A stretch of DNA of 46,308 bases from Nitrospina sp. (GTDB lineage Bacteria; Nitrospinota; Nitrospinia; Nitrospinales; VA-1). Every line of letters begins with the position of its first letter. Within the stretch, counting starts at the first letter, position 1. Positions 7,902 to 14,718 of this stretch are shown piece by piece. The notes under the pieces were generated by a model. That model worked only from the letters and a program-made list of their open reading frames with translations, ran no database searches and was not told the origin of the DNA. Location: positions 1 to 46,308 of the forward strand of contig JABIAY010000026.1 of NCBI GenBank assembly GCA_018653085.1, read 5' to 3'. The translations under genes and the position numbers were made by a program.

Positions 7902-8396
7902 CTATCGCCAACCGCCCCCCTGAGTAATAATATCTCTGACCTCAGGCACATGGCCAACCTTGGTTTTTGAATTATCAAATTCCCCGCGCACCAGACGAGC
8001 GCTGGAATTGAGGATGTCATCGACTTCCTTATGCCCACCCGTACCACTGCCAAAAGAATAGCAATAAGCGGTGATCTTACCCCGTGTATTACTGGTCCAG
8101 GTATCGTATCCGCAACCTTCGGCAAACACAGGATCAATATGTATAGCCATGTCGTATTTGTCGGTCAGGGATCTATCTTTATCAAAAAGGGAGTGGGCTT
8201 CTCTTTTATTGGGGAGCCGCCAGTCGTTATAACCTGCAAAAGACTCCTCATTCTTTTTTTGAAAATACCTTAAAGCGGTCCTGTAATTGACAAACTTCAT
8301 CAGGTCCAGATAGGAGTCGTTTTGCATCCATACCAACTTCGTCAGCGTATCGGTGATCGTGCCATTCTTATTGTCCACAAACCTGTTTTCGCTCAT
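7902..8396 (-). CDS. DUF1566 domain protein, first of the run
   Basis: The 164-residue protein starts at ATG 8396 with the domain almost at once: MSENRFVDNKNGTITDTLTK, then LVWMQNDSYLDLMKFVNYR, FAGYNDWRLPNKREAHSLFD, GCGYDTWTSNTRG and SARLVRGEF. A 25-residue tail ends in GGGWR. There is no signal peptide. It is the promoter-proximal gene of the DUF1566 run but is separated from the next member by 360 bases, so it may be its own transcript. A strong terminator for the upstream secreted gene stands just before it. Confidence 0.83.
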   Translation of the reverse strand: MSENRFVDNKNGTITDTLTKLVWMQNDSYLDLMKFVNYRTALRYFQKKNEESFAGYNDWRLPNKREAHSLFDKDRSLTDKYDMAIHIDPVFAEGCGYDTWTSNTRGKITAYCYSFGSGTGGHKEVDDILNSSARLVRGEFDNSKTKVGHVPEVRDIITQGGGWR

Positions 8397-8466
8397 AAGC
8401 TTCTCTAATCTAAATCCGCAGATATCTTATTGTATTCTTCCAGTCAGGAAAAAAATACAAAAAAAA

Positions 8467-8492
8467 ATGCCGGGGGGCAAGCCCCCCGGCAT
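8467..8492 (-). terminator. Strong intrinsic terminator after the secreted protein gene
   Basis: A perfect 12-bp inverted repeat (ATGCCGGGGGGC/GCCCCCCGGCAT, 2-base loop) is followed on the minus strand by a run of seven T. It lies 17 bases after the stop of the gene at 8510-9019 and should isolate it from the DUF1566 genes. Confidence 0.92.
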
Positions 8493-8509
8493 AATATTCA
8501 AATCAAATC

Positions 8510-9019
8510 TTAACGATTTCTTTCGCTGGTTCCGCCACCATCTCCGCCACCATTCTGGCTGAAGAGACCGCGCTCGGTACCTTCCGGCTGGCCCATACCC
8601 GGCTCAATATAGGTGCTGGGTGTAACATGGTCCATATGGTAGTTATTCTGATAAGTCTTCTGAGAACCCGCATCCTTTTTCCAGTCAACGCGACTGGCAC
8701 TTTCAACGCGATGGGCCTGGCAATTCAGCTTAATGTCGCTAGGACCTTTGTTCTTGAAAGTAGTTTTCATTTCCAGAGAATTTGCCAAGAATCCGCCAGC
8801 CTCAATAGTCCGGTCAAAATTCTTGTTGTAGGAATATCCCAGTTTGCCGATGTGGATATGAACTGTGGTTCCCGCCGTCTCACTCAAGTTTTCAATAACC
8901 CAACTTGAATTGACACAAGAACTATCGCTTCCAGCTTTAACGGTTGAAACGTTAGCACTGGCAACAGACACTGAACAAACAAAAAATACCGCCAATAAAG
9001 CTACTACAGTCTTTCTCAT
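8510..9019 (-). CDS. Secreted protein of unknown function
   Basis: The start at 9019 is set by a strong GGGGGAG ribosome binding site and gives a textbook signal peptide (MRKTVVALLAVFFVCSVSVA, cut near SASA/NV). The mature protein (about 147 residues) is polar with three Cys at most. It looks beta-rich at first (SSWVIENLSETAGTTVHIHI, then FLANSLEMKTTFKNKGPSDI) and ends in a flexible Gly/Asn tail. I recognise no family. With its own promoter (9185-9213), a strong ribosome site and a strong terminator, it is built for high, independent expression in the middle of the cluster. Confidence 0.8.
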   Translation of the reverse strand: MRKTVVALLAVFFVCSVSVASANVSTVKAGSDSSCVNSSWVIENLSETAGTTVHIHIGKLGYSYNKNFDRTIEAGGFLANSLEMKTTFKNKGPSDIKLNCQAHRVESASRVDWKKDAGSQKTYQNNYHMDHVTPSTYIEPGMGQPEGTERGLFSQNGGGDGGGTSERNR

Positions 9020-9339
9020 GGCTCCCCCTTTCGAAGCGTAATTAAAAAACAACTTATAAACTTTATAATTCATCAACCTCTTCGGTGTCTTGTACTCAAT
9101 ATCTTTAGTTCCGATGTATTTACTCTCGCGGCAAAACAACGGATTCCCCCTTCAAAACCATCAGAGTCCGGCTAGGGTGGCCTGAAAATATCAAACCCCT
9201 CCTAGGAAGTCAAGCCTTTAATATACGCCACAAGCCACAAAAGAAAACCCTTTAAATATCAATGCTTTGAAAAGCATAAAACCCTGGCCCCAGCCCGGCT
9301 GAGTTCCTGTTTTTGCATTGGGCATCACTATTTTTTTCT
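9020..9339. other. Gap holding the leader of the secreted protein gene
   Basis: This 320-base spacer holds no gene. It contains the promoter candidate at 9185-9213 and a leader of roughly 160 bases before the secreted protein gene. A C/G-rich stretch (CCCTGGCCCCAGCCCGGCTG, about 9281-9300) lies just downstream of the leucine-rich-repeat gene and may form part of its 3' end. Confidence 0.4.
9185..9213 (-). promoter_or_regulatory. Sigma-70-like promoter for the secreted protein gene
   Basis: On the minus strand TTGACT (9213-9208) and TATTTT (9190-9185) are spaced by exactly 17 bases, close to the sigma-70 consensus. Transcription would start near 9178, leaving a leader of about 160 bases before the ATG at 9019. 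Confidence 0.5.
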
Positions 9340-9735
9340 TTAGACCCTGAATTTCAAGGATGTCAGGCTCAACAGGTCCGTAGAATTTCTGAGCAGTTTT
9401 TCACCTTGCTCAGAAATGTCATTGACCACCAACTGCAAACTGCGCAGTTTGGCCAAATGTTTCGATGTGGCAAGATATTTTGCACCTACATCAGTAATAC
9501 TGTTTGAAGCTAAATTAAGGTTTCTTAAATTAGCCAGCATTGTTGATTCGGCAATAGCCTTGACCCCCTCATCTCCAATACCGTTCTGCGAAAGGTCCAG
9601 TGCCCGGACCTCTTTCAAACCTTCCTTCTGGGCCAACTCTATCGCGCCCACCTCTCGCAAGAATTGAGCTTTCAAGTTCAGCACTTGTCCATCCTTGCTC
9701 AACCGGTCCCGGATCAATTCATCTATGTTTGGCAT
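9340..9735 (-). CDS. Leucine-rich repeat protein (ribonuclease-inhibitor type)
   Basis: The 131-residue protein has three to four LRR units of the RI type: VRALDLSQNGIGDEGVKAIA, LRNLNLASNSITDVGAKYLA and LRSLQLVVNDISEQGEKLL, each a strand-turn-helix. Such small solenoids bind other proteins. No signal peptide is present. GGGAG lies 6 bases before the ATG. It follows the TPR gene by 27 bases, so radical SAM, TPR and LRR genes likely form one operon in which TPR and LRR act as partner-binding parts. Confidence 0.82.
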   Translation of the reverse strand: MPNIDELIRDRLSKDGQVLNLKAQFLREVGAIELAQKEGLKEVRALDLSQNGIGDEGVKAIAESTMLANLRNLNLASNSITDVGAKYLATSKHLAKLRSLQLVVNDISEQGEKLLRNSTDLLSLTSLKFRV

Positions 9736-9762
9736 ATTACACTCCCGACAGGAATCTCTCGG

Positions 9763-10554
9763 CTACCCAGTGCCCTGGATTTCCTTGGCTACAAACCCGT
9801 ATTCATCATAGATGCTGAAACCCTCCTGAAGCATCTTTTTTCCATATTTGACCATCAGATTGGCCTGTGTGTGATTAGGATCAATATCGACTGTTTTTTT
9901 CAAGTACTTCAATCCCTGCTTGATGTCCTTGACTTCATCGCCATAGTTGCTGATTTGTCGCGCCTTGTCAAACAAGTCCGAGGCCCACTTGTAATAAACG
10001 GTAGCTATTTGCTGAGGCACGTTCTTGCTGATGTATTCCATAATTTCCTCATCCGCCTGTAGAGTCGGGATGCCCTGGATAGCGGCCTCAAACTCGCGCA
10101 GAGGAATAGCATAATCGTCATCATTCACCGAGGAAATTGTATCCCCCGCCTTGTGCTGGGAATGCAGACCGACAGAACTTTTTACCACGGTGGACTGAAT
10201 CCCTGACATCAACTGGTGGTAATACAGGTTGCCGATGCCAAAATGAATGATGGCACTGAATGCCTGGTCTTTATCCAGCAACAACGCCTGTTCAAAAGCT
10301 TCCTGAGCTTCTTCCGACTGCCCCAATTCCGCCAGAGCTTCGCCCAGATTATAATGGTGAACACAGTTCTCCGGGTCTTCCTCAATCTGGCGCCTGAATT
10401 CTTCTACCTGGGCTTCCAGGTCAAACTCAACCTCTTCTTCTTCAAGCTCCGAATCCTCAGGCTCCTCAGCCTCAAGCGGGGCGTCCGCTTCCGCGTTGGT
10501 CACTTCTTCGGAGTTGGATTCCTCAGGTTCCAGTTCTTTTTCGTCTTCACTCAT
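9763..10554 (-). CDS. TPR protein with acidic N-terminus
   Basis: The start at 10554 (MSEDEKELEPEES...) lies 2 bases after the radical SAM stop codon. The first 50 residues are almost wholly Glu/Asp/Ser. TPR units follow: DPENCVHHYNLGEALAELGQ with SEEAQEAFEQALLLDKDQ, and near the end DIDPNHTQANLMVKYGKKML. The middle (about 110-200) is helical but degenerate. Total length is 263 residues, with no signal peptide. TPR domains hold protein complexes together. The tight linkage suggests it serves the radical SAM enzyme or presents its substrate; this is inferred. Confidence 0.83.
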   Translation of the reverse strand: MSEDEKELEPEESNSEEVTNAEADAPLEAEEPEDSELEEEEVEFDLEAQVEEFRRQIEEDPENCVHHYNLGEALAELGQSEEAQEAFEQALLLDKDQAFSAIIHFGIGNLYYHQLMSGIQSTVVKSSVGLHSQHKAGDTISSVNDDDYAIPLREFEAAIQGIPTLQADEEIMEYISKNVPQQIATVYYKWASDLFDKARQISNYGDEVKDIKQGLKYLKKTVDIDPNHTQANLMVKYGKKMLQEGFSIYDEYGFVAKEIQGTG

Positions 10555-10556
10555 AT

Positions 10557-11576
10557 TCAAACACAGTAAGGGGGGATTCCTTCTTCCACCCATTCTCCGG
10601 CTTTGCCCTTGTTCATATTCTGGTGATTTTTTAAAGCACCTGAAACCATCTTTTTGCGAGACACCTCTACCTGGCTCATAATTTCCGCTGGCGAATCCGC
10701 CAAGAGATTGCCAAACTTAGGCTGGCACTTCAGGTTGCCAACATCACAACAAGGAGTTATTTCCCCGGTTTGCTGAACAGTAATAATCTCAATCGTACCA
10801 CGGGGAATGGTACATTCCAGCAAGTTAATATCCTTGGGGAAAGGCTGAGTATTCATAGCCCGCTCGCCATTTTTATCCACATAAAATCCTGGGATCATAT
10901 TCAGCCCAAATATAAAGTCATCCGTGCAAGCATAGTTCTCAGCACCTTCCATATGCGTTAAAAATGCGTTCTCATCACATTCAGGGTTTTCCTCCAACAA
11001 ACTTCCAAGCTTCGTGCGATACGTCTCAAGCAGGGACAAAACGGACTGAAACTTCTTTCCCTGTTCCCCAAAAAACGTGATCAAAGTTTCGATCTGGCTC
11101 AACAAGTCCGACACTTTTTCAAAGATCATGTTGAGAATCAACTCGTTTTGAAGTGCCAGAATTTTGATAAGAAGTGGTTTTTGCCGCGATTCCCAAACAG
11201 TTGGGTACAAAGTGAAGTCAACGCGCCCGCATAATTTCATAATTTCAACCAATCTCAGCCAACGCGGAGATTGGTCTGAGCTTATGTCCAGGTTGGTATG
11301 AATCCGTACGTTTGGCGTCAGTTTTCTGAAAATTTTAAAAATTTCAACGATATGAGGGTTTTGCGAAGGCTCCCCGCCAGTCAGATTAATTTCTCTCTTG
11401 GCCAACTCATGGAACACCTCCATCTGGAGAATTTTATCCACCATGACTTGAGCCTGCTCCGGCATTAAATGCCAGTCGCTCTTGGCTATCTGGCTCAGCG
11501 GTTCGTAGACATGACAATACTGACATTCATCGCGAACATAGCGATTGCAATTGGCTTCGGCAAAAATATTTATCAT
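10557..11576 (-). CDS. SPASM-type radical SAM protein with CX7CX2C cluster motif (copy A)
   Basis: This 339-residue radical SAM enzyme starts almost at its cluster motif: Cys10, Cys18 and Cys21 (CNRYVRDECQYCHV) give CX7CX2C instead of the usual CX3CX2C. The SAM-binding INLTGGEPSQNP follows at 63-73. Near the C-terminus Cys-X15-Gly-X4-Cys (LECTIPRGT...QTGEITPCCD), then GNLKC, KFGNL and a final PPYC match the pattern of a SPASM/twitch domain, which binds extra iron-sulfur clusters in enzymes that modify peptides or proteins. A close paralogue lies at 19625-20644. Substrate unknown; DUF1566 or acidic-leader proteins nearby are candidates by context only. Confidence 0.85.
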   Translation of the reverse strand: MINIFAEANCNRYVRDECQYCHVYEPLSQIAKSDWHLMPEQAQVMVDKILQMEVFHELAKREINLTGGEPSQNPHIVEIFKIFRKLTPNVRIHTNLDISSDQSPRWLRLVEIMKLCGRVDFTLYPTVWESRQKPLLIKILALQNELILNMIFEKVSDLLSQIETLITFFGEQGKKFQSVLSLLETYRTKLGSLLEENPECDENAFLTHMEGAENYACTDDFIFGLNMIPGFYVDKNGERAMNTQPFPKDINLLECTIPRGTIEIITVQQTGEITPCCDVGNLKCQPKFGNLLADSPAEIMSQVEVSRKKMVSGALKNHQNMNKGKAGEWVEEGIPPYCV

Positions 11577-11611
11577 AGCCCCAACCTACTAGCCGTTTAA
11601 CGCGGAATTTT

Positions 11612-12232
11612 TTATTTCGATACCACTCGCACCGGTCTGATGGTGGACAAAGACAGGCTCGGCCCCCCTTTCATGCTGGGGTAGCTTTTACCACGGATAT
11701 AGTTAAACCCCCAGGCGTACTTATCCTTATAAAGCTCGCTAGACCAGAAACAACAACTGGAATAACCAAAGATGGGATCAATATGAATCACATTTTCGGT
11801 CCAATAATATTTCCAGGAAATATCCTTATCTTCCTCATAAAGAGATTCGAGCTCCTTGCGGGTCGGCAGGCGCCAGTCCGAATGATTGGCAAAGGCATCC
11901 TTATTGAATTTTTCCAGGAAGGTTTGTGCGTCCTCCCAGTTGATCCAAACCTTTTTTTCCTGATAAATATCAATCTGCTTCCACATCAAACCCTCTTTCA
12001 AGTCCGTAACGGTTCCGTCTTTATTATCCTGAAATCTCGGATCATTAGAAGGCGGTAATGGCGGCTTTTCTTCAGTGAGCGAAAGAATCTGCCCACCAAA
12101 AATCTCATCACTACTGCTGTTGCCAGAATCAGCCAGTGCCAAACCCGGCCCACACACCGCGAACAGTAAAAAAGCAAGCTGAAGGGATCGAATAACCGAG
12201 TGAAAAAACCGAATCCTGTTTTTTGCAATCAT
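11612..12232 (-). CDS. Exported DUF1566 domain protein
   Basis: The ATG at 12232 (MIAKNRIRFFHSVIRSLQLA...) has AGGA about 10 bases upstream and yields a signal peptide with hydrophobic core LQLAFLLFAVCGPGLALA, cut near ALA/DS. Open sequence further upstream is repeat DNA. After a linker, one DUF1566 domain follows: FQDNKDGTVTDLKEGLMWKQ, VWINWEDAQTFLEKFN, FANHSDWRLPTRKELESLYE, SSCCFWSSELYKD and TIRPVRVVSK. It is the only family member here with a clear export signal, so the family may act on both sides of the membrane. It lies 35 bases upstream of the radical SAM gene. Confidence 0.84.
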   Translation of the reverse strand: MIAKNRIRFFHSVIRSLQLAFLLFAVCGPGLALADSGNSSSDEIFGGQILSLTEEKPPLPPSNDPRFQDNKDGTVTDLKEGLMWKQIDIYQEKKVWINWEDAQTFLEKFNKDAFANHSDWRLPTRKELESLYEEDKDISWKYYWTENVIHIDPIFGYSSCCFWSSELYKDKYAWGFNYIRGKSYPSMKGGPSLSLSTIRPVRVVSK

Positions 12233-12273
12233 CAAAGGGTTTCCTAGTGAAGGAAAGTTTCTAAAGGGGGTTG

Positions 12274-12435
12274 CAACTGGGCAAGGACTCGTTGAGCCGA
12301 GACAACTCTTTGCCTGCCAAATAAAGCTATTACCCCTCCGGGGCACGTGTGGTATCCCCAGCCATGAATTTCATGCCCGGAACGGGTAAAGACTAAGGAA
12401 GAGTATTACGTGCACATTGGCCCCACGCCTAGTGG
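12274..12435. repeat. Intergenic repeat copy 2, abutting the NHL gene stop
   Basis: Read from the minus strand, CCACTAGGCGTGGGGCCA begins directly after the TAA of the NHL gene (12436-12438). The far end holds the family core (GAGCCGAGACAACTCTTTGCC) flanked by GGCAAGGACT, which pairs imperfectly with ACTCTTTGCC. Between them lies an extra module of about 80 bases with ACCCCTCCGGGGCA and TAAGGAAGAGTATTACGTG, also found in copy 3. The copy lies in the promoter region of the exported DUF1566 gene. Confidence 0.7.
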
Positions 12436-13443
12436 TTATTCTTCTTGTGGTGCCCAGTCCGGTTCCCAGGACAGGCAAAGGCCGGATGGGTTATAAAGCT
12501 GTCCCGGCTCTTTTCCTACAATGCCCCATTTGGAAACAAAGTTCAGGTCCGGGTCAAACTTCTGGACTCGCTGGTTCAAAGTATCAACCACAAACACATA
12601 TCCATAGGGATCTTCCACCACTGAGCACGGACAGTTGAACTGTCCATCCCGCTTGCCCGGCTCACCAAGAATGCCAACAGAATGCCCTTCGCGGGAAAAA
12701 AGCTGGATCCTGTTCTGGCTTTTTTCAGCCACCATGATGGTGCCATCCCGGCGCACAGCAATGCCAGTGGGGAAATTCAATCTGCCTGGCTCGAACCCAT
12801 ACTCCCCAAACTTGGAGAGGAATTGTCCATCCTCATTGAAAATCTGAATGCGCTGATTGTCCCGGTCCGCCACGTAAATATTTCCTTCCCGGTCCAACGC
12901 CAGACCAACAGGGAATTTCATGAAACCATCGAAGTTCCCGGCAAACCCAAAGCTGAGAAGAAATTCACCATCACTGTCATACCTTTTGACGCAATGATTG
13001 GAAGTATCCGCAACGAGGATGGTCCCGGTAGGTTCCGCAACAATCTCCTCGGGCATGTAAAATTTCTCTTGCCCCCAACCCTCGCCCCCAAATTCAAGAA
13101 AGAAGTCTCCATCCGGATCAAACTTTTGAATCCGATGAGAACCGGTATCCACAACCCAAATATACCCCTCCGTATCCACAGCCACCCCACTCGGAGTTTT
13201 AAATTCTCCCGGCAAGTAAGGAGGACGGGTGCTACCGGACGTCCCAAAACTCATCAACAGTTTTCCATTGCCATCGAATTTCTGGATCCGGTCATTGCCG
13301 GAATCTGCCACCCAGACATAAAGCTGGCTATGATCAACCTTGGCTATCTCTTCAGGAAGGGTCTCTTCGACAGCGGCTACTTCCAGGGCCTGAGACGGAA
13401 CATCCTCTTCGTTTTCCGTATTATTTTCCACCAAAACAAACAC
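12436..13443 (-). CDS. NHL-repeat beta-propeller protein
   Basis: The protein holds six NHL units, each with a VADSGNDRIQKFD-like core and a LSFG-like outer strand: YVWVADSGNDRIQKFD, YIWVVDTGSHRIQKFD, TILVADTSNHCVKRYD, NIYVADRDNQRIQIFN, TIMVAEKSQNRIQLFS and YVFVVDTLNQRVQKFD. This is one six-bladed propeller, usually a protein- or RNA-binding platform. The N-terminus is an acidic leader of about 35 residues with no signal peptide. Start: GTG at 13443 with GGAGAGAG just upstream; GTG at 13431 is an alternative. A repeat begins right at its stop codon. Confidence 0.85.
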   Translation of the reverse strand: MFVLVENNTENEEDVPSQALEVAAVEETLPEEIAKVDHSQLYVWVADSGNDRIQKFDGNGKLLMSFGTSGSTRPPYLPGEFKTPSGVAVDTEGYIWVVDTGSHRIQKFDPDGDFFLEFGGEGWGQEKFYMPEEIVAEPTGTILVADTSNHCVKRYDSDGEFLLSFGFAGNFDGFMKFPVGLALDREGNIYVADRDNQRIQIFNEDGQFLSKFGEYGFEPGRLNFPTGIAVRRDGTIMVAEKSQNRIQLFSREGHSVGILGEPGKRDGQFNCPCSVVEDPYGYVFVVDTLNQRVQKFDPDLNFVSKWGIVGKEPGQLYNPSGLCLSWEPDWAPQEE

Positions 13444-13486
13444 CTCTCTCCCCAAACCGGGGTGGGGAATTAAACTCCAATAGGAA

Positions 13487-13504
13487 AAAGCCCCGAAAGG
13501 GGCT
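13487..13504 (-). terminator. Intrinsic terminator after the acidic helical protein gene
   Basis: AGCCCC/GGGGCT pair around a 4-base loop (13489-13504), and the minus strand continues into TTTTTCC. It lies about 75 bases after the stop of the gene at 13581-14195 and before the NHL gene start, so the NHL gene probably has its own promoter. Confidence 0.6.
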
Positions 13505-13580
13505 CTTCCGCACCACACTGAATTTTCCGCTCCAGGCACCCTACTCATGTGGGATGGAACGAGCTTCTTAGATAGAGCCC

Positions 13581-14195
13581 TTATTTTACCAGGAACGCCT
13601 TTACATCCAGAATCTGGTATTCAAAGTCACAGGTTTTCTGCAACTCATCGAGTCTTTCATTCCAGTTCTGCTTGAAATTTTCAAGGCTTTCAGATTTGGG
13701 TTTCTTTTTCATCAGGCCAACTTCGCGATACAGCGGCTTCACCATATTCTTGAAAATCAGCTGAATGATATTTCGAAGATTAAGAATACATTGTTTGGTC
13801 ACCTCTTCGCGGGTCACTCCATCTACCTTTTCAAGCAAACGCAGAAACGCCTGGATCGTGGTGATCTGAACAGTGTAGCTTTCAGCCAACCTGTGGTCGT
13901 ATTTCAAACCGCAGTCAATGTAGGCTGGCATGAGATACATACCAACATGGTGATCGAACTTTACAGAAAGGGTAATCAGTTTTTGAAGATAGTCGACCTC
14001 ACGTAAATCCTCTTCTTCATCTTCACCTTCAGCCAGTTCCTTGGTGGCTTTTTCCTTTTCCTTTTGAAGCTCGAGTTTGATCTTTTCCAACTCGCTCAAA
14101 TCCGAAAGGTGATCTATCTCCTTTTCGGCAGTTTCATCCGACGAACCTTCCGGCCCCGGGTTTTGCTTGGTTTCCGTATCCTGTTCGCTCAACAC
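13581..14195 (-). CDS. Acidic helical protein of unknown function
   Basis: The GTG at 14195 (VLSEQDTETKQNPG...) is chosen because AGGAAGGAG stands just before it; open sequence further up lacks a start signal. The first 70 residues are acidic and partly coiled coil (LSELEKIKLELQKEKEKATK). The remaining 130 form a mostly helical domain (DYLQKLITLSVKFDHHVGMYL ... FLRLLEKVDGVTREEVTKQC ... FEYQILDVKAFLVK). I recognise no family. It has no signal peptide or membrane segment and is the most upstream gene of the minus-strand cluster. Confidence 0.7.
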   Translation of the reverse strand: MLSEQDTETKQNPGPEGSSDETAEKEIDHLSDLSELEKIKLELQKEKEKATKELAEGEDEEEDLREVDYLQKLITLSVKFDHHVGMYLMPAYIDCGLKYDHRLAESYTVQITTIQAFLRLLEKVDGVTREEVTKQCILNLRNIIQLIFKNMVKPLYREVGLMKKKPKSESLENFKQNWNERLDELQKTCDFEYQILDVKAFLVK

Positions 14196-14718
14196 AAATC
14201 TCCTTCCTGCAAGGGTAAAACAATAAATCGATATTTTTAAAAGCGTTCTGGGAATTGGCATGATTATAATCCTTTTCCCCGGAAAGTGTCAACTGCCACT
14301 CGGCGTGGGGCCAGCATGCCATCGCTTTATTTGGAAAACAAAGAGTTATCTCGGCTCAATTAAGCCCTTGCCCAACTGTCACCCCTGCGAGGCATGAAGC
14401 TAGCGAAAAGCAGACGTCAGCCAACCCTCCCTGCCCAACCCCTCAGACTATCGGGCTTGAGTCCCTATGAAGGGAGGGGATATAAAAGTATTACCCCTCC
14501 GGGGCACGAGAGTTTAGGTGGAGTATCACGTGCGCTTGATGGCACTGTTTGCTTCACGGGCAATGCAATACTGGCCCCGCGCCCAGCGGGTGGTTTGATT
14601 GACAGGGGTTTCTCAATAAGTATATGCTTGTTCCATATGATGCAAAACCATTTTTTGGGAAGAAACGCGTGCCGTTTTACGATTTACAAAAACTGACAGG
14701 CAAAAAAAGGGGGGTATT
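14196..14718. other. Divergent intergenic region between the two halves of the cluster
   Basis: This 523-base region separates the minus-strand half from the plus-strand half. Most of it (14295-14593) is repeat copy 3. No gene is credible here. The plus-strand gene has a strong AGGGGGG ribosome site just before 14719. Promoters for both directions must lie in or beside the repeat. Confidence 0.5.
14295..14593. repeat. Intergenic repeat copy 3, long composite form with two ends
   Basis: The left end CCACTCGGCGTGGGGCCAG and the right end (on the minus strand CCCGCTGGGCGCGGGGCCAG) are imperfect inverted repeats. Each folds into a small hairpin: CCAC/GTGG and CCCGC/GCGGG. The family core (AAAGAGTTATCTCGGCTCAA) follows the left end. 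The interior holds two further modules: GTCAGCCAACCCTCCC...GAAGGGAGGGGATATA, shared with copy 9, and ACCCCTCCGGGGCACG...GGAGTATCACGTG, shared with copy 2. At about 300 bases it is the longest copy with two recognisable ends. Confidence 0.7.

Noticed and set aside
3737..8396. Diversity-generating retroelement acting on the DUF1566 genes
   Set aside because: DUF1566 folds are frequent targets of such systems, but no reverse transcriptase gene, template repeat or adenine-biased variable repeat is visible in the window.
11612..12346. Longer N-terminus for the exported DUF1566 protein
   Set aside because: The upstream 38 codons are repeat DNA, and the ATG at 12232 has a ribosome site and starts a proper signal peptide.
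12421..12438. Repeat ends as integron attC sites
   Set aside because: The ends fold into hairpins but lack the paired RYYYAAC and GTTRRRY core sites, and there is no integrase gene.
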